Shown here piece after piece: positions 43,207 through 50,240 of a stretch of 64,000 nt of DNA. Within the stretch, counting starts at the first letter, position 1; every line of letters begins with the position of its first letter. Origin of the DNA: JAAXIE01 sp965263155 (lineage in GTDB: Bacteria > Chloroflexota > Dehalococcoidia > Lucifugimonadales > JAAXIE01); the NCBI GenBank assembly GCA_965263155.1, contig OZ253586.1, positions 620,001 through 684,000 of the forward strand. The letters are read 5' to 3'. The notes beneath the pieces were generated by a model. It saw only the letters and a program-made list of their open reading frames with translations. It was not told the DNA's origin and searched no databases. Made by a program: the position numbers and the translations under genes.

Positions 43207-43710
43207 CTATCCCTCGCCTGCCAACAGCCGTAGAAGTGGGGCCAGTCGTGGGTCTATCTGATCGTCAAGGCAGGCGCATTCTTGCAGGTTCCGGTTGCCT
43301 CCGCAAACGGTGCAAAGCCCCTGGCAATCCTCGCTGCACAGGGGCTTCATAGGTCCTACGGCTATACGGTATTGGCGCACTGCTTCGGTCAGGTCCAGGA
43401 TATTGGCATCGTCGATAGTAAAAGCGCCCTCTTCTTCAGGCACTTCAATGGCCTTGCCCGTATGCACGTCAGCCGTAGGATAGTATTCCTCTTCGATGTC
43501 CAAGTCGAGGGATTGGGCAAAGGGTGAGAGACACCGGCCGCACACGCTGGGTGCAGTGCTATTGAGTCGAACGGATGCCCATATGCCTCTATCGGTCCGC
43601 ATAAGCCGAAGCCGGTTTTCTCGGTCGCGGGTGTCAGAATCTTGCCCGATAGAATACGCTCGGGTAGAGCCGATGTCTTCCTTAAGCAATTGCGCCACGT
43701 TGTAACGCAT
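43207..43710 (-). CDS. DUF177 / YceD family protein
   Basis: A 167-residue member of the YceD family, which includes a plant plastid homologue needed for 23S rRNA accumulation. Signatures are VCGRCLSPFAQSLDLDIEEEY and the Cys-rich LCSEDCQGLCTVCGGN near the C-terminus. ATG 43710 is used. It is first in the rpmF-fabD cluster and has a consensus promoter just upstream. Confidence 0.87.
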   Translation of the reverse strand: MRYNVAQLLKEDIGSTRAYSIGQDSDTRDRENRLRLMRTDRGIWASVRLNSTAPSVCGRCLSPFAQSLDLDIEEEYYPTADVHTGKAIEVPEEEGAFTIDDANILDLTEAVRQYRIAVGPMKPLCSEDCQGLCTVCGGNRNLQECACLDDQIDPRLAPLLRLLAGEG

Positions 43711-43747
43711 CAAAAAAACAGACGCCTAACAGCCAGATAACCGGCAA

Positions 43748-43778
43748 ATTATAAGATTGTGTTCAAGTGGCATGTCAA
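43748..43778 (-). promoter_or_regulatory. Promoter of the DUF177-rpmF-fabD-nusB-acpP cluster
   Basis: On the minus strand, a perfect TTGACA (43778-43773), 19 nt, then a perfect TATAAT (43753-43748). The leader would be about 30 nt. Confidence 0.65.
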
Positions 43779-43825
43779 GGGGCATGAGGGAGAAAAATGA
43801 TAGCTTCCGTGTCTATTGTCGCATG

Positions 43826-44236
43826 CTAGACGCGCTCGGCCATCGCCTCCTCGATATAAGTCACGATGTCCTGGGTTGAAGCCCCAGGGCCGAAGAGGGC
43901 ACTGACGCCCTGCTGCAGAAGCGCCTGCCGGTCCTGTTCAGGGATAATACCCCCTGCCACCACCAGAACGTCGCTCATGCCGCGCTCCGCCAAACCCTGT
44001 ACTATTTGGGGAAAGAGCGTCATGTGGGCCCCTGAAAGCACGCTGAGGCCGACGACGTCCACATCCTCCTGAAGCGCGGCCTCGACTATCATCTGGGGCG
44101 TTTGGCGGATGCCGGTATAGATGACCTCCATGCCGGCGTCACGCAGCGCGCGCGCGATGACCTTCGCTCCCCGGTCATGTCCATCCAACCCGGGTTTGGC
44201 TACCAACACTCGAATGGGTCTAACGGATTCAACCAC
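43826..44236 (-). CDS. Methylmalonyl-CoA mutase, small B12-binding subunit
   Basis: Cobalamin-binding subunit of 136 residues. The lower-ligand motif is KPGLDGHDRGAKV with His20. VVGLSVLSGAHMTL and VVAGGIIPEQD complete the B12 fold. It stands apart from the large subunit, three genes downstream in the same operon. Together they would rearrange methylmalonyl-CoA and succinyl-CoA. Confidence 0.93.
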   Translation of the reverse strand: MVESVRPIRVLVAKPGLDGHDRGAKVIARALRDAGMEVIYTGIRQTPQMIVEAALQEDVDVVGLSVLSGAHMTLFPQIVQGLAERGMSDVLVVAGGIIPEQDRQALLQQGVSALFGPGASTQDIVTYIEEAMAERV

Positions 44237-44305
44237 GGGGTCCGAGTCCTCCTGAGCACCGATGGATTTTACATCCGGCAGGCGACTTTGGCTATCTTAT
44301 CTGGC

Positions 44306-44746
44306 TTATCTGCCCTTGGGACTTTGGGGCGGCGTCTGCACCAGCTCAGTCAGTATGCCGTGAGCCGAACGCGGGTGCATGAAGGCGATGATGCCTGATA
44401 GGCCTTCTCGCGGCTCTAAGTCAATCATTTCCGACCCTTTTTGCCTCAGGCCCTCAATGCTTTCACTCACGTTGTCAACGTGCAGGGCTAGATGGTGCAA
44501 GCCTTCTCCGCGCCGCTCCAGGAACTTGCCTACGGGCGTATCGGGGGAGAGGGGTTGCAACAGCTCCAGCCTAGTCTGGCCTATAGCGATAAGGCAGGCC
44601 CTGACGCCTTGGTCGGCCAGCTCCTGGGCCTCGGCCATAGGCGCGCCGAAGGTCTCGTGGAAAAACGCCATGGCTTGGTCTAGGTCGTGTACCGCGATTC
44701 CTACATGGTCTATGTAGTCAACTGTGCAAGCGGGAGAGTTCTGCAT
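44306..44746 (-). CDS. mce: Methylmalonyl-CoA epimerase
   Basis: Interconverts (R)- and (S)-methylmalonyl-CoA. The 146-residue vicinal-oxygen-chelate protein starts with YIDHVGIAVHDLDQAMAFF, whose His binds the metal. GLHHLALHVDNV and the Glu of RLELLQPL supply further ligands. It lies between the acyl-CoA dehydrogenase and the B12 subunit, which supports the assignment over other VOC enzymes. Confidence 0.92.
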   Translation of the reverse strand: MQNSPACTVDYIDHVGIAVHDLDQAMAFFHETFGAPMAEAQELADQGVRACLIAIGQTRLELLQPLSPDTPVGKFLERRGEGLHHLALHVDNVSESIEGLRQKGSEMIDLEPREGLSGIIAFMHPRSAHGILTELVQTPPQSPKGR

Positions 44747-44780
44747 TTTCGATGTCCTTGAATGTGGTCCGAGTGTTTCG

Positions 44781-45923
44781 TCAGCTCAGTATCTGGCGTG
44801 CAATCACCAAGCGTTGCACTTCAGAGGTGCCTTCGTAAATGGTGGTCACCCGCGCGTCGCGGAAGTAGCGCTCGACGGACGACTCCTTGAAGTAGCCGTA
44901 CCCACCATGGACCTGAATCGCGTTGGAGGTGACCCTTACTGCCATCTCTGAGGCGTAGAGCTTGGCCATGGACGCTTCATTGACGTAGGGAAGGCCGTTG
45001 TCCTTGAGGGTGGCTGCGTGTATGGAAGCTACACGGGCGGCGTAAATCTCGGTGGCCATGTCGGCCAGCATGAACTGTATGGCTTGGTGCTCGGCGATGG
45101 GCCGCCCGAAGGACTGCCGCTGCTGCGAGTACTTCAGCGATGCCTCCAAGGCGGCTTGGGCGATGCCAACGGACTGGGCGGCGATGATGATGCGACTCGA
45201 GTCGAGGATGTCCATGGCGTGCTTGAACCCCCGCCCCTCGTCGCCCAGCCGGTCCGACTGGGGGACGGGGGTGTCCTGGAAGACAAGCTCAGTGGTGGGT
45301 GAGCCTCGCATGCCCATCTTCCCTTGCTGCTTGTTGACCTTGAAGCCGTCAGCCCCTTCCGTGACGACGAATGCGCTGATGCCGCGAGAGCGCAGCGAGC
45401 GGTCTTGAGTGGCGAACACCACGAGGTAGCGGGCCAAGTCGCCGTTGGTGATGAATATCTTGGAGCCGTTCAGGTGGTAGGTATCACCCCGGAGTTCTGC
45501 CGTGGTCTGCAGGGACGCGGCATCGGAGCCGCCACCCGGCTCAGTAAGGGCCCACGCGCCTACGGCCTCCCCTCTCGCCATGGCGGGCAAGAAGCGGAGC
45601 TTCTGGTCCTCGTCGCCGAACTGGTAGATGGTCTGGATGGCCAGCGACATGTGAGCGACCAAGCTCACGCTGGCGGCGGCATCGCCCCGGGCCACCTCTT
45701 CCTCGGCGATGGCCATCTGACGGTAGCCTCCACCGCTGCCGCCAAGCCCAGGGTCGACCCCGATGCCGGTGAGACCCAATGCAGCCATCCCCTTCCACGC
45801 GTCCCAAGAGAACTCCTCCCGCTCATCATACTCGCGGGCATGTGGGGCCAACTCGCGGTCGGCGAAATCGCGCACGGTCGCTTGGAGCATGCGTTCTTGT
45901 TCGTTCAGCAGCAGATCGGTCAT
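44781..45923 (-). CDS. Acyl-CoA dehydrogenase
   Basis: FAD enzyme oxidising acyl-CoA to enoyl-CoA; 380 residues. AWALTEPGGGSDAASLQTTA and FITNGDLARYLVVFA are FAD-binding signatures. Glu364 in IYEGTSEVQ is the expected catalytic base position for short-chain enzymes. Its place between mutase and epimerase suggests a role in branched-chain or odd-chain acyl-CoA breakdown feeding propionyl-CoA. Substrate length is not determined. Confidence 0.92.
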   Translation of the reverse strand: MTDLLLNEQERMLQATVRDFADRELAPHAREYDEREEFSWDAWKGMAALGLTGIGVDPGLGGSGGGYRQMAIAEEEVARGDAAASVSLVAHMSLAIQTIYQFGDEDQKLRFLPAMARGEAVGAWALTEPGGGSDAASLQTTAELRGDTYHLNGSKIFITNGDLARYLVVFATQDRSLRSRGISAFVVTEGADGFKVNKQQGKMGMRGSPTTELVFQDTPVPQSDRLGDEGRGFKHAMDILDSSRIIIAAQSVGIAQAALEASLKYSQQRQSFGRPIAEHQAIQFMLADMATEIYAARVASIHAATLKDNGLPYVNEASMAKLYASEMAVRVTSNAIQVHGGYGYFKESSVERYFRDARVTTIYEGTSEVQRLVIARQILS

Positions 45924-45975
45924 AGGAGGTCTCCTTGGACAGCCCTTCAGGGCATGTCGCTACGGTCGTATGTCA

Positions 45976-47637
45976 TCATATGGTCATGGCGCCCCGGTGT
46001 TCGCCGAACACTTGGCGCAGCACTTGGCATATCTCACCAAGGGTGCAATGGGACTCGACGCATTCCAGAATGGCGGGCAGAGTATTCTCATCGCCCCGAG
46101 CGATCTCTTCCAGCCTGTCCAGCGCCTGCTGTGACCGCCGAGTGTCGCGGTCTCGCCTCAGCTTGGCCAAGCCCTCCACCTGCTGGCGCTGGGCTTCGGC
46201 GTCCACTTGGAGCAGGCCCTCCAAAGGAGGCGAGGAGTCTGCGTAGGCGTTGACGCCGACGATGGTGCGGTCGCCGCTCTCCACCTCGCGCTGGTGCTGG
46301 TAGGCGGTCTCGGTGATTTCGCGCATCTGGTACCCCGCCTCCAAGGCGGGTACGGCCCCTCCCATGTCGTCGATACGATCCATGTACTCCAAGGCTTTGG
46401 CTTCGAGTTCGTTAGTAAGGCTTTCGACATAGTAGGAGCCGCCAAGGGGATCGACTACATCGGCTACGCCACTCTCGTAGGCCAGCAACTGTTGGGTGCG
46501 CAGCGAGAGCATGGCTGACTCCTCAGTGGGCAGAGCCAAGGCCTCGTCGCGGGAATTGACGTGCAGGGATTGGGTTCCCCCCAAGATGGCGGCGAGGGCC
46601 TGCACGGTGCTGCGCACCACGTTGTTGTCCGGCTGCTGGGCGGTGAGGCTGACGCCTGCCGTCTGGGTGTGGAAGCGCAGAATCCAGGAACGCGGGTCCG
46701 TGGCGCGGAAGCGATTGCGCATAATCCTCGCCCACATGCGCCGCGCCGCTCGGAACTTGGCGACCTCCTCGAAGAGGTTGTTCTGGGCAGCGAAAAAGAA
46801 CGAGAGGCGGCCAGCAAACTTGTCGACATCGAGGCCTGCTTTTTGGGCGGCCTCCACGTAGGCGATGGCGTTGGACAGGGTAAAGGCCAACTCCTGCACT
46901 GCTGTGGCCCCTGCCTCTCGCATGTGGTACCCGCTGATGCTGATGGTGTTCCACTGGGGCACCGACTCGGCGCAGTACTTGAACACATCCACTACCAGCC
47001 GCATCGAGGGGCTGGGAGGGTAGGCGTAGGTGCCGCGGGCGATGTACTCCTTGAGGATGTCGTTCTGCAGTGTGCCGTTCAGCACGTTGGCCTCAACCCC
47101 TTGAGACCGGGCGGTGGCGATGTACAGGGCAAGCAGCACCGAGGCGGTGGCGTTGATGGTCATGGAGGTGCTGACCCGGTCCAAGGGAATCCCATCGAAA
47201 AGGGTCTGCATGTCCACCAAGCTGCTGATGGGGACGCCAACCTTTCCTACCTCGCCTTGGGACAGCGGGTGGTCAGAGTCGTAGCCGATTTGCGTCGGGA
47301 GGTCGAAGGCGACTGAGAGGCCGGTTTGCCCTTGGTCCAGAAGGTATCGGTATCGCCTGTTAGACTCGCTGGCACTGGCGTAGCCGGAATATTGGCGCAT
47401 GGTCCACACCCGGCCTTGGTACATGTTGGGCTGCACGCCACGAGTGTAGGGGTACTCACCGGGATACCCGATATCTGCGTCGTAGCTGGCTTCGGGCTCC
47501 GGGAGGTCATCTGGCGCATACACCGTATCCAACTTCAACCCGGAGTCCGAGCGGAATTGTGCCTTGCGGGCGGGAAAGCGCTTCAGCGCAGGTTCCAAGG
47601 TCTCCCTGCGCCACTGTTCCTTGTCTTGAGGGGGCAT
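45976..47637 (-). CDS. Methylmalonyl-CoA mutase, large (catalytic) subunit
   Basis: TIM-barrel half of the B12-dependent mutase, 553 residues, with no cobalamin domain of its own. YPYTRGVQPNMYQGRVWTMR binds the CoA substrate. FDLPTQIGYDSDHP, ISISGYHMREAGATAVQE and DPLGGSYYVE are classic signatures. It starts at ATG 47637 behind TATAGGAGA. It is the first gene of a four-gene operon. No MeaB chaperone gene is nearby. Isobutyryl-CoA mutase is an alternative, but the epimerase argues for methylmalonyl-CoA. Confidence 0.93.
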   Translation of the reverse strand: MPPQDKEQWRRETLEPALKRFPARKAQFRSDSGLKLDTVYAPDDLPEPEASYDADIGYPGEYPYTRGVQPNMYQGRVWTMRQYSGYASASESNRRYRYLLDQGQTGLSVAFDLPTQIGYDSDHPLSQGEVGKVGVPISSLVDMQTLFDGIPLDRVSTSMTINATASVLLALYIATARSQGVEANVLNGTLQNDILKEYIARGTYAYPPSPSMRLVVDVFKYCAESVPQWNTISISGYHMREAGATAVQELAFTLSNAIAYVEAAQKAGLDVDKFAGRLSFFFAAQNNLFEEVAKFRAARRMWARIMRNRFRATDPRSWILRFHTQTAGVSLTAQQPDNNVVRSTVQALAAILGGTQSLHVNSRDEALALPTEESAMLSLRTQQLLAYESGVADVVDPLGGSYYVESLTNELEAKALEYMDRIDDMGGAVPALEAGYQMREITETAYQHQREVESGDRTIVGVNAYADSSPPLEGLLQVDAEAQRQQVEGLAKLRRDRDTRRSQQALDRLEEIARGDENTLPAILECVESHCTLGEICQVLRQVFGEHRGAMTI

Positions 47638-47663
47638 AGCAGTCTCCTATAGAACTGGCCCTC

Positions 47664-47692
47664 ATTGTAGTGCAGCCCAGCTATCGCCTCAA
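47664..47692 (-). promoter_or_regulatory. Promoter of the methylmalonyl-CoA operon
   Basis: On the minus strand TTGAGG (47692-47687), 17 nt, TACAAT (47669-47664), about 27 nt before the mutase ATG. Confidence 0.5.
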
Positions 47693-47866
47693 CGTCGGAA
47701 GAGCGGAAGGCACGCTGGGGGATAGACCCGGATTGCCTTCAAACTGTGCAAGGTCATTGTGCCCATTGTGCCCAGGGCTTTTCGATTATTCGAGAAACGG
47801 ACTGAACAAGCGGACGACGGTTCCCTCTCCCCCCTTGATGGGAGAGGCTGAGAGGGCTAGAGCCTG

Positions 47867-47927
47867 CCCCGGACTTGGTCCGGGGGTGAGCGTGATTCAC
47901 GACGCTTTAAGCATGCCACAATCGAAA
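47867..47927 (+). repeat. Hairpin repeat, copy 1
   Basis: CCCCGGACTTGGTCCGGGGG is a self-complementary hairpin. It is followed by TGAGCGTGATTCACGACGC, then TTTAAGCATGCCA and ATCGAAAG. The same succession recurs at 48669-48736. Confidence 0.7.
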
Positions 47928-47938
47928 GCCCGTGCCCA

Positions 47939-47990
47939 CTGACATCAGCCCGTTGACGCGGTTGCCCTTGCCCCTCTAGTCTCGACATAT
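47939..47990 (+). repeat. CCCGTTGAC repeat, copy 3
   Basis: Starts TGACATCAGCCCGTTGACG and extends through GCCCCTCTAG to ACATATGG. It is the best match to copy 1 at 631-690 and shares TGACATCAGCCCGTTGAC exactly with the minus strand of 61851-61828. Confidence 0.6.
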
Positions 47991-48166
47991 GGTTCCAAGA
48001 ACCCAATCAGCAAAAACACCCCTAACAGGGCCGCCATTAACGGTTGTCCAAAGACCCCTTGCAGGAATACCCCCGTTCGGCTGCCCAAGTTGTTGCGGCC
48101 GCGCCACCCTGCCACCCGCGTGGACTCTCAATGGTACCGACGTGTCCCATAAAACCCCCGTCATTT

Positions 48167-48260
48167 CGTATCTGGACCTACCCCAAATGAGACAAATGAG
48201 ACACATTGCAGATACAAAAAATGCGTTTCCAGCTACGACGAGTGTCCCATCCGTACCCTT
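48167..48260 (+). repeat. AT-rich dispersed repeat, copy F1
   Basis: Has CGTATCTG, then a tandem AAATGAGAC plus AAATGAGAC, CAGATACAAAAAATGCG, and CAGCTACG placed exactly 21 nt after CAGATAC. It closes with GTGTCCCAT. The arrangement mirrors copy A at 870-945 and copies C and E. Confidence 0.55.
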
Positions 48261-48374
48261 CTCAGATACGATTTCTGCCCATGCCATGGTACACACTGAG
48301 ACCAAAGCGAGACACCAAGTCTCACCCCATACACCGCCTTCATGCTGGGCCAAGCGGACTGGACGCAACCACGT

Positions 48375-48590
48375 CACAAATGTCACAGGCATCAGCTACG
48401 AAAACGCAACAAAAAACGTGTATCGTGTGTCAGTCCCTTGACTACAGCAAAGCTGACGCGTAGCTGCGCCGGTCCAAATCCCGGTGTAATAACATAGACA
48501 CAGTGTATAACGGATGTATCGCTGGAAGACATCGAGAGATGCACACAACTAGTATTGGAACACCACAAATGCCACAAAATGCGAACGTCC
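48375..48590 (+). repeat. AT-rich dispersed repeats, copies F2 and D
   Basis: 48375-48502 has GTCACAAATGTCACA, CAGCTACGAAAACGC, then AAAGCTGA, two bases, CGTAGCTGCGCCG and AAATCCCGGTG. It is colinear with the minus strand of 9612-9501. 48558-48590 adds a further tandem, ACCACAA and ATGCCACAA, followed by AATGCGAACG. Confidence 0.6.
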
Positions 48591-48668
48591 AAGGCCCGTA
48601 ATGCCGGTTGTCATGCCAAGACCTCCGGCAAAGAGGCAAGGGACTTGAGCATAGGTTCCATAAGCCAC

Positions 48669-48736
48669 CCCCGGACCTGGTCCGGGGGTGAGGTGATTCA
48701 CGGCGCTTTAGCCATGCCAGATACAATAATCGAAAG
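48669..48736 (+). repeat. Hairpin repeat, copy 2
   Basis: CCCCGGACCTGGTCCGGGGG forms the hairpin, followed by TGAGGTGATTCACGGCGC, TTTAGCCATGCCA and AATCGAAAG. It is about 85-90% like copy 1, with a short insertion before AATCGAAAG. Confidence 0.7.
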
Positions 48737-48764
48737 ACCCTGGTGTCATTGTGCCATTGCTGAA

Positions 48765-48794
48765 TTGACTTGCCCTTTCGGTGTATGATATACA
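48765..48794 (+). promoter_or_regulatory. Promoter of infC-rpmI-rplT
   Basis: TTGACT at 48765-48770, 18 nt, TATACA at 48789-48794. The leader before the infC start would be about 30 nt, too short for an L20-type autogenous leader. Confidence 0.55.
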
Positions 48795-48820
48795 AACGGT
48801 TCAAGTATACGAGTGTCGTA

Positions 48821-48834
48821 GGAGGGATGGCATA
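48821..48834 (+). promoter_or_regulatory. infC ribosome-binding site with ATA start codon
   Basis: GGAGG at 48821-48825 lies 6 nt before ATA at 48832-48834, in frame with the IF3 coding sequence. There is no in-frame ATG, GTG or TTG near. An out-of-frame ATG at 48827 is followed by a stop after two codons. Rare start codons (AUU in Escherichia coli) are known for infC and serve IF3 autoregulation. Confidence 0.7.
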
Positions 48835-49521
48835 GCACGGCAATACCGGGTCAACGAGAGGATAACGGTACCCCAGGTGCTGGTAATCGGTGCCGACGGC
48901 GACCAACTGGGCGTGATGCCCACCTCCCAAGCGCTTACCATGGCCCGAGATCGCAACCTCGATCTTGTGGAAGTCGCCCCGACTAATGCTCCGCCCGTAT
49001 GCCGCATTCTCGACTATGGTCGCCTCCGCTATCTGTCGGCCAAGAAGGAGCGGGACTCCAAGAAGTCCCAGAAGAACACGTCGCTGCGGGAGGTCCGCTT
49101 CCGCCCTAATATCGGCGAGCACGATCTCACGGCCAAGGTGCGGAAAATCAAGGAGCTGTTGGACGACGGCTCCAAGGTGAAGGTCTCCGTCTTCTTCCGT
49201 GGTCGGGAGGTAACCCACCAGCAGATTGGGATGCAGCGCCTTAAGCAAGTGGTCGACGACCTGCAGGAAGAGGCGAAGATGGAACAGGCGCCCAGCTTCG
49301 AGCAGCGCCATCTGACTATCACCCTCGCGCCTCTGCCACGTAAGGCCGAACGAAAGACAAGGGATAGAAAAGAAGACCAAGATGCCGAAATTGAAGACGC
49401 ACAAGGGGGCTCAGAAGCGGTTCCACGTGACGGGCTCGGGGAAGATTATGCGCCGGAAGAGGATGAGCAGTCACAACCGTCTGAAGAAGCCCAAGAGAGT
49501 TCTCCGGCAGTTCGGGGTTAA
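48832..49521 (+). CDS. infC: Translation initiation factor IF-3 with acidic C-terminal extension
   Basis: IF3 checks start-codon pairing on the 30S subunit. The N-domain begins ARQYRVNERITVPQVLVIG with LDLVEVAPTNAPPVCRILDYG. The C-domain has EVRFRPNIGEHDLTAKV and VSVFFRGREVTHQQIG. The core ends near residue 180, the usual length, but no stop occurs and about 46 acidic residues follow (EDQDAEIEDAQGG to QESSPAVRG). That tail is read from the first 140 nt of rpmI in another frame. The start is inferred as ATA 48832. Confidence 0.92.
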   Translation: MARQYRVNERITVPQVLVIGADGDQLGVMPTSQALTMARDRNLDLVEVAPTNAPPVCRILDYGRLRYLSAKKERDSKKSQKNTSLREVRFRPNIGEHDLTAKVRKIKELLDDGSKVKVSVFFRGREVTHQQIGMQRLKQVVDDLQEEAKMEQAPSFEQRHLTITLAPLPRKAERKTRDRKEDQDAEIEDAQGGSEAVPRDGLGEDYAPEEDEQSQPSEEAQESSPAVRG

Positions 49522-49585
49522 GAAGTACGCCCTCCACTCCGCCGACGTTCCTAGGATTAAACGCCTAATACCTTTCGCCTTCTAA
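49382..49585 (+). CDS. rpmI: 50S ribosomal protein L35
   Basis: A 67-residue basic ribosomal protein, MPKLKTHKGAQKRFHVTGSG with MRRKRMSSHNRLKKPKR, unmistakably L35. Its first 140 nt are shared with the 3' end of infC in a different frame (rpmI is +1 relative to infC). The ribosome site in front is weak (AAAAGAAG), so translation may depend on infC ribosomes. rplT follows 24 nt downstream. Confidence 0.96.
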   Translation: MPKLKTHKGAQKRFHVTGSGKIMRRKRMSSHNRLKKPKRVLRQFGVKKYALHSADVPRIKRLIPFAF

Positions 49586-49609
49586 CGAGGGTGTTTATGG
49601 AGTTGACCT

Positions 49610-49969
49610 GTGACCAGGGCCCGTAGTGGAGTTACCAAACATCGCCGTCACAAGAAAGTGTTGGACGCCGCCAAAGGCTACCAGCACTCATCAAGTCGAC
49701 AATATAAGTGGGCCAAAGAGGCCCTGATTCACGCTTGGACCCATGCCTACCGCGATCGGCGCAAGCGCAAGCGTGATTTCCGCAGCCTCTGGATCATCCG
49801 CATCGGTGCTGCCTCCCGGCAGAACGGTCTCACTTACAGCCAGATGATGCATGGCCTCAAGCTGGCCGAAGTGGACCTTGACCGCAAGGTTCTAGCCGAC
49901 TTGGCAGTAAAAGAGCCCGAGGCTTTCGCCGAGCTGGTATCGGTAGCTCGGCAGCAACTCGGCGACTAA
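49610..49969 (+). CDS. rplT: 50S ribosomal protein L20
   Basis: A 119-residue assembly protein binding 23S rRNA. TRARSGVTKHRRHKKVLDAAKGY and IRIGAASRQNGLTYSQMMHGLK are diagnostic. It starts at GTG 49610 with TGGAG upstream. It completes the conserved infC-rpmI-rplT operon. No pseudoknot-like operator was recognised. Confidence 0.96.
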   Translation: MTRARSGVTKHRRHKKVLDAAKGYQHSSSRQYKWAKEALIHAWTHAYRDRRKRKRDFRSLWIIRIGAASRQNGLTYSQMMHGLKLAEVDLDRKVLADLAVKEPEAFAELVSVARQQLGD

Positions 49970-50190
49970 GGCGCCTGCCCCCGCCCCGAGAAGCACGGTC
50001 TCACCCAGTCCTGCCGCCCCCTTCTAGGGGAAAAGGATGTGCCTGTAGCGCCCCATGGTGATAGAGCAGGCGATGCTCCAAGGAATCGCCGTGATGGCAC
50101 GGCTTTGAAAACAGCCCCCACCCCTCAGCAATTGGTCCTTCTTATCGTTGCGATGCGGACAGCTCTAATCCCGTGGCCAGCCGCCTCCTC

Positions 50191-50220
50191 CGTCGTTCCC
50201 GCGCAGGCGGGGATCCACGG
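50191..50220 (-). repeat. REP-like palindrome, reverse copy
   Basis: On the minus strand it reads CCGTGGATCCCCGCC then TGCGCGGGAACGACGG, the same element as 18431-18461. Confidence 0.65.
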
Positions 50221-50224
50221 TTCG

Positions 50225-50240
50225 GACTACTGCAGTAGTC
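50225..50240. repeat. Perfect 16-nt palindrome
   Basis: GACTACTGCAGTAGTC is its own complement, centred on a PstI-like CTGCAG. It directly follows the REP-like palindrome. Confidence 0.7.

Larger units (their letters stand above)
47638..48831. other. Large repeat-dense gap between the mutase operon and infC
   Basis: About 1.2 kb without a supported gene. It holds the mutase promoter, two copies of a hairpin repeat, a CCCGTTGAC repeat, at least three AT-rich repeat segments (48167-48260, 48375-48502, 48558-48590) and the infC promoter. It is the densest repeat region in the window. Confidence 0.65.

Noticed and set aside
46561..47316. 251-codon plus-strand frame
   Set aside because: Antisense to the methylmalonyl-CoA mutase gene.
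48167..48590. CRISPR array
   Set aside because: Repeated words are short, variable and irregularly placed; there are no constant repeat-spacer units and no cas genes.
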